Of a DNA stretch of 61,837 nt, positions 35,998 to 45,154 are shown in pieces. The stretch comes from Sporosarcina sp. E16_8 (GTDB lineage Bacteria > Bacillota > Bacilli > Bacillales_A > Planococcaceae). The position numbers were made by a program, and so were the translations under genes. Location of the stretch: NCBI RefSeq assembly GCF_017347095.1, contig NZ_JADPRZ010000016.1, forward strand, positions 1 to 61,837, given 5' to 3'. Position 1 is the stretch's first letter; every line of letters begins with the position of its first letter. The notes below the pieces were generated by a model. The model ran no database searches. It saw nothing but the letters and a program-made list of their open reading frames with translations, and had not been told where the DNA came from.

Positions 35998-37230
35998 ATG
36001 TCTACTTTCGAAAAACAATTATCCCGCTATGCTGAACTAGCAGTAAAAGTAGGAGTCAATATTCAACCTAATCAATACCTTTATATCAGTGCTTCAACAG
36101 ATACAACTGAATTCGTGCGTCTTGTAACTGAAAAAGCTTATGAAGCGGGTGCACGTCAAGTCTTTGTTGATTGGGCCGATGACATGATTTCCCGACTGCG
36201 TTATGAAAAAGCACCTGCTGATTCTTTTGCTGAATTCCCAGAGTGGAAGGTAATGGAACGCGAACAACTCGCGGAAAAAGGTGCTGCATTTATGAGCATC
36301 ATATCCCAAAGCCCCGACTTATTAAAAGGAATTGACCCGTCACGCATTGCTGACACACAAAAAGCCTCTGGACAAGCACTCGACAAATATCGGCAGTATG
36401 TACAGTCTGATAAAATTAGCTGGACTGTAATCGCCACTCCTTCAAAAGCATGGGCAGCAAAAGTGTTCCCAGAGCTCTCAGAAGAAGAACAAATTCCAGC
36501 ACTTTGGACTGCTATTTTCAAAGCAGTACGCACTGACCAGCAAGACCCAATCCAAGAATGGATCAATCATAACAAGCATCTGCACGCCAAAGTCGATTAC
36601 CTAAATGGAAAAAGGTACCGCAAACTTCATTACAAAGCGCCAGGTACTGACCTAATTGTTGAATTGCCTGAAGGTCACTTGTGGTGCGGAGCTGGCAGCG
36701 TCAATGAGAAGGGCCATACTTTCATGGCTAATATGCCAACAGAAGAAGTATTCACTGTTCCTCTAAAAACGGGCGTCAACGGCTATATCTCTAGCACAAA
36801 ACCATTAAGCTATGGCGGCAATATCATTGATAACTTCAAATTAACATTTAAAGATGGACGCGTAACTGAGGTTTCAGCCGAACAAGGCGAAGAAGTCTTG
36901 CAACGTCTAATTGATACAGATGAAGGCGCAAAACATCTTGGTGAAGTCGCACTTGTTCCACATGCTTCACCGATTTCACAATCGGGGCTTCTCTTCTACA
37001 ATACATTGTTCGATGAGAATGCATCGAATCACTTTGCGCTCGGCAGTGCCTATTCATTTTGTATCGAGGGTGGAAAAACGATGGCACGTGAAGAGCTCGT
37101 TAAACGTGGTTTAAACCAAAGTATCACTCACGTCGACTTCATGGTCGGATCAGAAGTTATGGATATTGATGGAATCCAAGATGACGGCTCTTCAGAACCA
37201 GTATTCCGCGGGGGTAATTGGGCTTTCTAA
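35998..37230 (+). CDS. ampS: Aminopeptidase AmpS (M29 family)
   Basis: A 410-residue cytosolic metallo-aminopeptidase of family M29 that removes N-terminal residues from peptides. Metal and catalytic residues lie in PEGHLWCGAGSVNEKGHTFMANMPTEEVFT-like and LGEVALVPHASPI segments and in the C-terminal FALGSAYSFCIEGG and ITHVDFMVGS, in the usual order and spacing. GAGGAAGGAG precedes the ATG. It is divergent from motA. It could degrade peptides brought in by the importer at 6.9-12.6 kb. Confidence 0.92.
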   Translation: MSTFEKQLSRYAELAVKVGVNIQPNQYLYISASTDTTEFVRLVTEKAYEAGARQVFVDWADDMISRLRYEKAPADSFAEFPEWKVMEREQLAEKGAAFMSIISQSPDLLKGIDPSRIADTQKASGQALDKYRQYVQSDKISWTVIATPSKAWAAKVFPELSEEEQIPALWTAIFKAVRTDQQDPIQEWINHNKHLHAKVDYLNGKRYRKLHYKAPGTDLIVELPEGHLWCGAGSVNEKGHTFMANMPTEEVFTVPLKTGVNGYISSTKPLSYGGNIIDNFKLTFKDGRVTEVSAEQGEEVLQRLIDTDEGAKHLGEVALVPHASPISQSGLLFYNTLFDENASNHFALGSAYSFCIEGGKTMAREELVKRGLNQSITHVDFMVGSEVMDIDGIQDDGSSEPVFRGGNWAF

Positions 37231-37339
37231 TAATCGTCACAATTAGGTAAAACATTTCATGAAACCCTTAAATAATTTGGGTTTTTACTGTATACTAATG
37301 ATAGTACCTAAACTAACAACTTTGAGAGGGGTCATATAT

Positions 37340-37480
37340 ATGGGCTTGATGTTCGCTACAGTTATCGGTTTTATGGTTTGCCTCGGTTTAACAGCTGTGT
37401 TCATAATGCACTATCTTTCTTCGGCTATGATTTCTGCCGATTCTTCTAGAATTGATCCAAAACCAGACACGAGTTTCTAA
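37340..37480 (+). CDS. Small single-pass membrane protein
   Basis: A 46-residue peptide with one long hydrophobic helix (MGLMFATVIGFMVCLGLTAV through the next ten residues) and a short polar tail ending KPDTSF. The frame is open from 37259, but GAGAGGGG lies 8 nt before the ATG at 37340, which I take as start. No family is recognised. It has its own putative promoter region and is followed by a GC-rich pair (GAGTTGCCTAAAGGCAGCTC) with a T-run at 37480-37510 that resembles a terminator. Confidence 0.6.
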   Translation: MGLMFATVIGFMVCLGLTAVFIMHYLSSAMISADSSRIDPKPDTSF

Positions 37481-37560
37481 GAGTTGCCTAAAGGCAGCTC
37501 TTTTCTTTTTACATATTTTCACGTATGATAATTAAAAAACCTACAGAATGGGAGTATACA

Positions 37561-38136
37561 ATGACAATTCTTTCAGAAATACTTGATTATAATGATACAT
37601 TTGTAACTGAAAAACAATATGAACAATACGCAACAACAAAGTTTCCGGATAAGCGAATTGTAATATTGACATGTATGGATACAAGACTGACTGAATTGTT
37701 GCCTAAAGCGATGAACTTAAAAAACGGCGATGCTAAAATCATTAAAAGCGCTGGCGCAGTCGTCACACATCCATTTGGCGGTATAATGAGAAGCCTAATT
37801 GTAGCTGTTTATGAGTTACATGCAGATGAAGTTTATATTGTTGGACATCACGATTGTGGCATGAGTGCAGTCGATACTGGTCGCATTATTAAAAAGATGT
37901 CTGACCGTGGGATTGATGAAACTATTTTTAAGACGCTAAAATACTCTGGGGTCGACATGGAAGATTGGCTGCACGGATTTGGCGAAGTAACTGAAAGCGT
38001 TAAGATGAGTGTTGATGCAGTTCGGAATCATCCACTTATGGATACCAAAGTATCCGTCCACGGGCTCGTAGTCCATCCTGACACTGGAAAGCTTGATATT
38101 ATCGTAGATGGATATAAATATAACTCTCGGGTGTGA
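37561..38136 (+). CDS. Beta-class carbonic anhydrase
   Basis: A 191-residue zinc enzyme that hydrates CO2. Zinc ligands are in CMDTR (about residue 37) and HHDCGMSA (about residue 97-104), in the Cys-Xn-His-x2-Cys order, with the Asp-Arg dyad of MDTR. It resembles the small B. subtilis YtiB type. The frame extends to 37525, but GGGAG fits the ATG at 37561. A strong terminator follows. Confidence 0.9.
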   Translation: MTILSEILDYNDTFVTEKQYEQYATTKFPDKRIVILTCMDTRLTELLPKAMNLKNGDAKIIKSAGAVVTHPFGGIMRSLIVAVYELHADEVYIVGHHDCGMSAVDTGRIIKKMSDRGIDETIFKTLKYSGVDMEDWLHGFGEVTESVKMSVDAVRNHPLMDTKVSVHGLVVHPDTGKLDIIVDGYKYNSRV

Positions 38137-38160
38137 TTTCGATTCATTTCCCGGGAAATA

Positions 38161-38200
38161 AACAAAAGCCGATTCCATTTTACAGGAATCGGCTTTTTAT
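38161..38200 (+). terminator. Terminator after the carbonic anhydrase gene
   Basis: A 13-bp perfect stem AAAAGCCGATTCC/GGAATCGGCTTTT followed by TATATT; it also has an A-rich left flank and might act on the convergent GNAT gene. Confidence 0.9.
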
Positions 38201-38236
38201 ATTAGCTATTAATCTCCGCATAGCGGTCTTACCCTT

Positions 38237-38782
38237 TCAAAAATCATCCTCCACTACAGCATAGATGTAATGGTCTTCCCAGACTCCATTAATGTAAAGG
38301 AGTTTGCGCAACAGTCCTTCTTGGAAGTACCCGGACTTCTCCAACACTTTTAACGAACCGCTATTGCGAGGTGAAACATATGCCTCTACCCGATGTAAAG
38401 CGACTTTGTCGAAAGAAAACTTAGTAACAAGACGGACAGCTTCCGTGCCGATTCCCCTACCCGTTTCACGCTCATCGATCGAATAGCCGACGAAGCCGCT
38501 AGAAAATGGAAGTCTTTTAATACTGTAAAGCGAGATATGACCAATTAGCCTGTTTGTACCCATTTCGAAGATGCCGAAGTTGTACTCCCTCCGGTCCCTC
38601 ATCTGATAAATCGACTCTCTGATTTTCTCTCTTTGGACAGCCACAGTAAAATAACTGCTTTCGTGCCGCGGTTCGAAAATAGACCAGTATTCTTTATTAG
38701 CGCTTATCAATTCCGTGAAGATAAAAGCGTCTTCCTCTGTCAATATTCGTAAATAACAAGTTTGCCCTTCAAGCAAAATCAA
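38237..38782 (-). CDS. GNAT N-acetyltransferase (RimJ/RimL type)
   Basis: A 181-residue acetyltransferase of the RimJ/RimL group. The acetyl-CoA loop is in DERETGRGIGTEAVRLVTKFSFD (about residue 105-128). HRVEAYVSPRNSGSLKVLEKSGYFQEG is the family's motif B region. The substrate may be a protein N-terminus or a small amine and cannot be told. It begins 7 bp after the pepF stop and is probably co-transcribed with it. Confidence 0.85.
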   Translation of the reverse strand: MILLEGQTCYLRILTEEDAFIFTELISANKEYWSIFEPRHESSYFTVAVQREKIRESIYQMRDRREYNFGIFEMGTNRLIGHISLYSIKRLPFSSGFVGYSIDERETGRGIGTEAVRLVTKFSFDKVALHRVEAYVSPRNSGSLKVLEKSGYFQEGLLRKLLYINGVWEDHYIYAVVEDDF

Positions 38783-38789
38783 TTCATAT

Positions 38790-40592
38790 TCACCCTTTTA
38801 CCGAAGTAAGTTCCAAGAACTCCTCAACATCTTTTACGCATAGCGCCACGCCTTTTGCCCAAAACTCTTGTTTCGTAATATCCTCACCTAGATGCTTCAT
38901 TGCAAGGTCTTCGACACTCATAACCGCAGTGTCCCGTAAGAGCGCCATATATTTCTGTTCAAATCCTTCACCATCTTCCAAAGCTTTTGCATAGATGCTA
39001 AGGGAGAACAAATAACCGAACGTGTACGGGAAGTTGTAGAATTGTACGCCCGTAATGTAGAAATGGAGTTTCGATGCCCAGAAGTGTGGATGGACCGTAT
39101 TAAGAGCGTCTCCGTAAGCTTCTTTCTGCGCTTCTGCCATCAGCTCGTTCAATCTTTCAGCCGATACGATACCATTTTTGCGCTCTTCATAAAATCTCGT
39201 CTCAAAAAGGAATCTCGCATGAATATTCATAAAGAGTGCGACACTACGTTGAATTTTGTCTTCCAGTAGTGCAATTTTCTCATCCTTAGTTTCAGCCGCT
39301 TTTACAGCAGCATCCGCGACTATCATCTCTGCAAATGTCGATGCCGTTTCAGCTACACCCATCGCATATTGGCGATTCATCCAATGGACTGGACGCAGTG
39401 CATATGAATGGAACGCGTGACCCAATTCATGGGCAAGTGTTGCAACATTCGACATTGTACCGCTATAAGTCATGAAGATACGGGATTGCTCGGATGCTGG
39501 CATGCCCGTACAAAAACCACCTGGACGTTTGTTCGGGCGATCCTCCGCCTCTATCCAGCTATCTTCAAACGCCTGGCGAGAAAATGCTTCCAATTCAGGA
39601 CCAAATTCTCTAAAGTGTTTTAGGATGAATTCTGCACCTTCTTGATAAGACATCTTTTTTGTTGATGCTGTAACTGGTGCATCCATGTCATACCAGTTAA
39701 TCTTGTCAGTACCTAGCATTCTCGCTTTGACGTTCAAGTATTCTACAAACGGTTGTTTATTTTCACCAATTGCTCCCCACATTGCATCGAGTGTCTCTTC
39801 ACTCATTCTATTTCGGAGAAGCGGCTCCTTCAATACTGAATCCCAGCCACGTTTTTTGTATACTTCAAGCCTAAAACCCGCAATACGATTTAATGCAGAT
39901 GCAAAGAAGTCTTCTTTTCCTTCCCAAGCTTCTTCCAGCGCTTCAAATGAGCGCTTTCTCACGTCTGCATTCTCATGCGAACTTAGGTTATTTGCCTGCC
40001 CAACGGAAACCTCTTTTTCTTCTCCGTCCAGTTCGATTTTGATTTTGATGTCACCTACGAGCATGTCGTATAGCTGTCCCCAGCCATGATAGCCGTCTAC
40101 GCTTAGTGATGTGATCAAACTCTCTTCTTCTTCAGACAGTTTCAAGTTGACCTCTTCACGCCATTCATTCAGTACAAATGCAAATGCCTTTAGTTCATCC
40201 GATTCCATTAATCCATTCCATGTATCTTCATCAGACTTTGCGAGCGTTTGTCGGGTTTTAAGCCCGATTGTAGAAAAGCGTGCCTGGAGTGTTCCAATTT
40301 CGCCTTGCAGTTGCAATGCTTTTTTATCTGTTGTATCTGCCGCAAGGAAACACCCGATAACAGCACCTGCCTGTGACAGGTTAAGCGCCACCTCTTTTAA
40401 TGATTCAATTAGGTTCGCTACTTCTATTGACGCGCCAGCCGACTGAGGAACTTTAAATGCAGAAGCCGTTTCTTCTAATGAACCTAGCTTTTCTTTTACG
40501 CTATCCAAATGTGTCCGCAGCTCTTGCGATTCACTTCCACCTTTAAAAAATACATCAAGATCCCATACCTCAGAATACGTTGTTTGTGTCAC
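38790..40592 (-). CDS. pepF: Oligoendopeptidase of the M3B (PepF) family
   Basis: A 600-residue cytosolic zinc endopeptidase that cleaves short peptides. The zinc motif HELGHAFHS lies near residue 388-396, preceded by SNVATLA, and the third ligand Glu is in MGVAETASTFAEM near 418. The substrate-gating Tyr/His region is in HFYITGVQFYNFPYTFGYLFSLSIY. The length matches PepF. GGGGGAATA precedes the ATG. It is followed by a GNAT gene 7 bp away. Confidence 0.92.
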   Translation of the reverse strand: MTQTTYSEVWDLDVFFKGGSESQELRTHLDSVKEKLGSLEETASAFKVPQSAGASIEVANLIESLKEVALNLSQAGAVIGCFLAADTTDKKALQLQGEIGTLQARFSTIGLKTRQTLAKSDEDTWNGLMESDELKAFAFVLNEWREEVNLKLSEEEESLITSLSVDGYHGWGQLYDMLVGDIKIKIELDGEEKEVSVGQANNLSSHENADVRKRSFEALEEAWEGKEDFFASALNRIAGFRLEVYKKRGWDSVLKEPLLRNRMSEETLDAMWGAIGENKQPFVEYLNVKARMLGTDKINWYDMDAPVTASTKKMSYQEGAEFILKHFREFGPELEAFSRQAFEDSWIEAEDRPNKRPGGFCTGMPASEQSRIFMTYSGTMSNVATLAHELGHAFHSYALRPVHWMNRQYAMGVAETASTFAEMIVADAAVKAAETKDEKIALLEDKIQRSVALFMNIHARFLFETRFYEERKNGIVSAERLNELMAEAQKEAYGDALNTVHPHFWASKLHFYITGVQFYNFPYTFGYLFSLSIYAKALEDGEGFEQKYMALLRDTAVMSVEDLAMKHLGEDITKQEFWAKGVALCVKDVEEFLELTSVKG

Positions 40593-40752
40593 TATTATTC
40601 CCCCTCATTTCATTCTAAATCTTCTAAAAACACAAATTGATTATAACATGAATCTTCGGAGTACGAAATATTACAATTGTGACGGAAGGTTCATACTTTC
40701 CTTCGCAGGTTCCACTATTCCTCTGTATACTATTCAGTAGGAGGATTTAAAT

Positions 40753-41484
40753 ATGTTTAGAATTATTATTATGACCTTTTCGCTCATTGCGGTCGTTCTA
40801 GTCAATGCAGCTGCGAATATAATGCCTATCAATGGGAAAACGACCGGAGAAATTTCAACTAGTTTACCGGTGTTATTTACACCTGCAGGTTATGCTTCTT
40901 CAATTTGGGCAGTTATTTACCTGCTTCTCGCTATCTGGTTATACGGCTTTATGCGCAACAAGGTAAACGTTGACCATGCTTTATTTAATCGGAGGGTAGT
41001 TTTGTTTGTGCTCAGCTCCCTATTAAATATCACTTGGATTTTGTTCTGGCATTTTGGCTTCTTCGGATGGTCAATTGTTATCAATATGGCACTTCTTATA
41101 ACACTGTTAACCATTTACTTTACTTATTCTATAAAGGATAGTCATTTTCATGGTAGAATTCCGATCGCTGTCTATTTGGGATGGACTTTTGTAGGCACCA
41201 TTGCGAATATCAGTTACGTCCTCACGTTGAACGAATGGTCTGGTTGGGGACTAAGCGACCCGTTATGGACCGTTATCTATTTATCCATCGCAACCGCTGT
41301 TGCACTTCATTTTTTATACCATTATGAAGATATAGCATTTAGCGCAGTCTTCATATGGGCATTTATAGGCATTACTGTGAAAAATGGTGCAGATGAACTA
41401 TTCGTTTCCGCCGCGGCCCTATTTCTTGCAGCTACAATAGCAGGATTCATGTTCTTCAGAAGAAAGTCATTCACAGCTAAATAA
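40753..41484 (+). CDS. TspO/MBR-like tryptophan-rich membrane protein
   Basis: A 243-residue membrane protein with about seven to eight hydrophobic helices and many tryptophans. It resembles the longer bacterial relatives of tryptophan-rich sensory protein TspO: FTPAGYASSIWAVIYLLLAIWLYGF matches the P-x-W-x-I-Y type segment of TspO helix 2. Bound ligand and role are unknown. GTAGGAGG precedes the ATG. It is convergent with thiT, with a shared terminator. Confidence 0.75.
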   Translation: MFRIIIMTFSLIAVVLVNAAANIMPINGKTTGEISTSLPVLFTPAGYASSIWAVIYLLLAIWLYGFMRNKVNVDHALFNRRVVLFVLSSLLNITWILFWHFGFFGWSIVINMALLITLLTIYFTYSIKDSHFHGRIPIAVYLGWTFVGTIANISYVLTLNEWSGWGLSDPLWTVIYLSIATAVALHFLYHYEDIAFSAVFIWAFIGITVKNGADELFVSAAALFLAATIAGFMFFRRKSFTAK

Positions 41485-41524
41485 AAAATCGCCGTCCCCA
41501 CATAGGGCAGAACGGCGATTTTCT
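41482..41524. terminator. Bidirectional terminator between the TspO-like gene and thiT
   Basis: AAAAATCGCCGT pairs with ACGGCGATTTT, with A6 and T4 flanks; the loop holds a smaller CCC/GGG pair. Confidence 0.9.
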
Positions 41525-42080
41525 ATTTTCGCTCTAAAAGACGCGGTGCTGTAGTGAATAATATTGACGCAACAATTGCTGATAGGATTATTGCAGGAAT
41601 CATGTAACTAGCATTGTAAACGAGTGAATAAAGCCATACTGGTTGCCCAACAGGCGCGTATGATGCAAAGAATACAATTCCACCAATAAAGTGGATCCCA
41701 AAGCGTAAAAGTCCGCCAATTACAGTACCTACTACGATAGCCACTACCATTGATCCTTTGTCGCCTTTCGCTTTACCACTTAACAGCCATGCAAGTGTAA
41801 CGCCTGCCACCCCTACGAGCGTGTAAGCCACGAAGTAATCAAGCGCTGCTTGTATTACATTTAGAACATATCCACCCATCATCAGTTGCAGTAGACCGCT
41901 GACAAGGCCTGTTAGCATGCCGCCTACAATCCCCCATCTAAATGCCATGACAACAATTGGTAACATCGACAGCGTAACGGAGCCACCTTGTGGCATTGTA
42001 AATCCGATTTTATCGAGAATAAATGAAATTGCACCTAAAATAGCTATTTCAAGTAAAAGTTGAAGTCTCTTCCTATCCAA
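41523..42080 (-). CDS. thiT: Thiamine ECF transporter S component ThiT
   Basis: A 185-residue membrane protein with six predicted helices that binds thiamine and works with the shared ECF module. Family features include the N-terminal LLLEIAILGAISFILDKIGF, the loop motif MPQGGSVTLSMLPIVVMAFRWG and YVLNVIQAALDYFVAYTLVG. A TPP riboswitch directly upstream supports the function independently. GGAAAGGGATG precedes the ATG. ECF ATPases are expected elsewhere in the genome. Confidence 0.95.
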   Translation of the reverse strand: MDRKRLQLLLEIAILGAISFILDKIGFTMPQGGSVTLSMLPIVVMAFRWGIVGGMLTGLVSGLLQLMMGGYVLNVIQAALDYFVAYTLVGVAGVTLAWLLSGKAKGDKGSMVVAIVVGTVIGGLLRFGIHFIGGIVFFASYAPVGQPVWLYSLVYNASYMIPAIILSAIVASILFTTAPRLLERK

Positions 42081-42121
42081 ATTAATTCATCCCTTTCCTA
42101 ATTCAGCGAAAGATGTGGGCA

Positions 42122-42154
42122 CAAAAAAAGACACCCCGAAATAGATGGGACATC
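42122..42154 (-). terminator. TPP riboswitch expression-platform terminator
   Basis: On the minus strand GATGTCCC pairs with GGGGTGTC (with G-U pairs), followed by T7. It lies between the TPP aptamer and thiT, as expected for ligand-induced termination. Confidence 0.85.
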
Positions 42155-42169
42155 GAATATGTCATTTTC

Positions 42170-42265
42170 CATCCACATTCCTACGCAAGAATAATCTTAC
42201 AGGTTCTAAGGGTCAGGACGTCTAATCCAATCTCAGCCAAAATAGGCTCCCCCTGTGGTTCCAGT
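42170..42265 (-). promoter_or_regulatory. TPP (THI-box) riboswitch aptamer
   Basis: The minus strand shows the conserved THI elements in order: CCACAGGGGGAGCC, GGCTGAGAT, GACCCTTAGAACCTG, and CTTGCGTAGGAA, closing with GTGG that pairs with the first CCAC. Binding of thiamine pyrophosphate should favour the downstream terminator and shut off thiT. Confidence 0.96.
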
Positions 42266-42369
42266 AATTTAGTTGTCTAGTTAATTGTATAAGATGGGGA
42301 TCCTTTAAGCAAGATGATTAACAAGGATGGTTATTATCCTATATAGTCAAAGTAAATGGAGGGATTCCT

Positions 42370-42711
42370 GTGTCGAACAATAAACTATTAGCTGCCCTAT
42401 GCTATTTCAGTGTCTTCTTCACCCCTTTACTTGTACCTGTCATTGTTTATTTTGTTTCCGATGACCGTGAAGTAAAACACCATGCCAAACGCTCCCTCGT
42501 TTCACATCTTGTTCCCGTTGTACTTCTTATTGCAGGATTTATCATTTTTTCTTTTTCAATGTTTTCCTTTACCTACAGCATGGATGGAATGCCGAGTGGC
42601 AACTTTGGCTTTTGGCAATTAACACCTGTCTTATTCATGCTAGTTTACGGCCTACTGCTCATAGCTATTCTAATTTGGAATGTGTTTCAAGGTGTTAAAG
42701 TGTTGAAGTAG
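42370..42711 (+). CDS. DUF4870 small membrane protein
   Basis: A 113-residue protein with three to four hydrophobic helices and the polar loop FVSDDREVKHHAKRSLVSH that marks the DUF4870 family. The start is GTG at 42370, with ATGGAGGG 7 nt upstream. Function unknown. It lies divergent from the thiT riboswitch and 63 bp before a 38-codon gene. Confidence 0.85.
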   Translation: MSNNKLLAALCYFSVFFTPLLVPVIVYFVSDDREVKHHAKRSLVSHLVPVVLLIAGFIIFSFSMFSFTYSMDGMPSGNFGFWQLTPVLFMLVYGLLLIAILIWNVFQGVKVLK

Positions 42712-42774
42712 ATGTTTATAAAACCACCCGTTCGGGGAAAAGGTAAAGTATGCTTTGTTTAGGAGTGATTAGTA

Positions 42775-42891
42775 ATGAATATTGGAAAGTTATTAAAAAC
42801 CGCCATTAAATTGGCACCTATCGTCTATCCGATTGTTCGCAAAGTAATGAATGAAAAAAAAGCAACCAGCACGACAATTCCAAGAAAATAA
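42775..42891 (+). CDS. Small basic amphipathic peptide (38 aa), hypothetical
   Basis: A 38-codon frame MNIGKLLKTAIKLAPIVYPI... with a hydrophobic or amphipathic helix and a basic tail ending TIPRK. TAGGAG lies 7 nt before the ATG and a strong terminator follows immediately, so it is more likely a gene than chance. It is similar in kind to short membrane-associated peptides of Bacillales; no function can be assigned. Confidence 0.6.
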   Translation: MNIGKLLKTAIKLAPIVYPIVRKVMNEKKATSTTIPRK

Positions 42892-42897
42892 TTCGAC

Positions 42898-42933
42898 AGT
42901 CTGCAAACGTTATTTAAGTTTGCAGGCTTTTTT
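42898..42933 (+). terminator. Terminator after the 38-codon gene
   Basis: AGTCTGCAAAC pairs with GTTTGCAGGCT (one G-U), followed by T6. Confidence 0.9.
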
Positions 42934-42949
42934 GTTAAGCTCATTATGA

Positions 42950-43744
<795 letters not shown>

Positions 43745-43823
43745 GTATTATGTGGTTTGTCTAGTGAGTGTTTAGTGTGACCTTTTCTATTCAGTGTGTG
43801 GTGCGTTCTTTCAATATATAGAG

Positions 43824-43879
43824 AAAAGGGCTGTCCCTGGGAATCCAATGTACTTGGATTCCCGGGCAGCCCTTTTTCT
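43824..43879. terminator. Long bidirectional terminator between map and the helicase gene
   Basis: AAAAGGGCTG then TCCCTGGGAATCCAA pair with TTGGATTCCCGGG and CAGCCCTTTTT over about 24 bp around a short loop. Confidence 0.9.
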
Positions 43880-43881
43880 TA

Positions 43882-43937
43882 TTGTCTAGACTCCAGGCGC
43901 TTGTCGCGTCTATGCGGGCGCCTTCCGCTTTTCCTTA
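43882..43937 (-). repeat. AAAAGCG...GTCTAGAC family repeat, minimal copy 7
   Basis: On the minus strand AAAAGCGGAAGGCGCCCGCA is followed within about 50 bp by CGCGACAAGCGCCTGGAGTC and TAGACAAT. It appears to be the basic unit without inserted modules and helps to define both ends of the family. Confidence 0.7.
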
Positions 43938-45080
43938 TTTCTTTTTAGGAGCAGCAATTGTTTTTGAATTTCCTTCTGCAAGGTGGCCTTTATACCACAC
44001 TTTTTGAACCGTTTTAATTCCCTTAGTCAGCTTACGGTAATCCCGTTCTTCTGGGTATGACAACAGTGTCAATACTTCACCGTCTCCGCCTGCCCGTCCT
44101 GTTCTGCCTGAACGGTGTAAATATTGTTCAACCGTATGTGGCACGTCGATGTGAATAACATGCGTTAAGCCATCAATGTCTAGCCCTCGTGCCGCAAGAT
44201 CCGTTGCTATCAAAATTTTCAACTCGCCTTTACGGAAACTTTCCAATGTCTTCTGTCTCTCAAATTTAGTCATTTCTGAATGAAGAACCGAAATCGGTGC
44301 TTCGTTATATTTGAGTTTCATTTCTTTCATTCTAAGTTGATCCACATTATTAATAAATGCAAGAGCACGAATTCCCTTCAAATAAGAAATCCCGCGCAAT
44401 ACATCCGTTTTGTCCCGCGCATCTGTCTTCACAAATGAATGGACGACCTTACCTGATTTCGGCATTTCTTCAGCACCAACTTGGATGCGGATTGGATCAT
44501 TCATAAAATTGCTTGCAACAATTTCAATTTCATCTGTAATTGTTGCGGATACAGCAACAACTTGTCTTTCCGGATTTGCCGCTTCAATCATATTTTTAAC
44601 AACGACACGATGATCACGGGTTAGGAGCTGATCACCTTCGTCAAGAACTATATGACGAATATCGTGCATTTTTAACTTTCTGACCTTGATAAGTTCAGCT
44701 AAACGGCCAGGTGTCCCAACAACAATCGTTGGTTTTTTCTTCAATTGTTCGATCTGACGTTGCATATTAGCCCCGCCAATTAATTGTGTAACCGTGATAT
44801 TTGTTCCTGTTACCCATTCTCTGATAACGTTGACGATTTGCATCGACAGCTCCTGTGAGGGTGTTATAATCAGCGCCTGCGTCTGTTTTTTATCACCATC
44901 AACTAATTGCATTAGTGGCAATACAAATGCAAGAGTCTTACCTGATCCCGTCGGCGATTCCGCAACGATATCTTTACCTGCCAACATTTCAGGGATCATT
45001 TTCTCTTGGATTGGCATCTCGTACTCAAACTTCCATTTTTCTTTAAACATTTCGTCCATATTTTCTAAGAAGGACATCAT
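43935..45080 (-). CDS. DEAD-box-like RNA helicase (YfmL type)
   Basis: A 381-residue superfamily 2 helicase without extensions, the size of B. subtilis YfmL. Motif I is ESPTGSGKT, Ia PSQELS, Ib TPGRL, motif II is VLDEGDQ rather than DEAD, motif III SAT, motif V ARGLDI and motif VI HRSGRTGR. The motif II variation keeps the catalytic Asp-Glu and final Asp. The frame reaches 45095, but AGTAGGG sits before the ATGs at 45080 and 45077. Probably acts in ribosome assembly or cold adaptation, by analogy. Confidence 0.88.
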   Translation of the reverse strand: MMSFLENMDEMFKEKWKFEYEMPIQEKMIPEMLAGKDIVAESPTGSGKTLAFVLPLMQLVDGDKKQTQALIITPSQELSMQIVNVIREWVTGTNITVTQLIGGANMQRQIEQLKKKPTIVVGTPGRLAELIKVRKLKMHDIRHIVLDEGDQLLTRDHRVVVKNMIEAANPERQVVAVSATITDEIEIVASNFMNDPIRIQVGAEEMPKSGKVVHSFVKTDARDKTDVLRGISYLKGIRALAFINNVDQLRMKEMKLKYNEAPISVLHSEMTKFERQKTLESFRKGELKILIATDLAARGLDIDGLTHVIHIDVPHTVEQYLHRSGRTGRAGGDGEVLTLLSYPEERDYRKLTKGIKTVQKVWYKGHLAEGNSKTIAAPKKK

Positions 45081-45154
45081 TATCCCTACTTTCACTCTAT
45101 TCCTTTCAGTTTATCATAATAGGCTCTGCTACACTCTATTTCTGACAAAACTGA

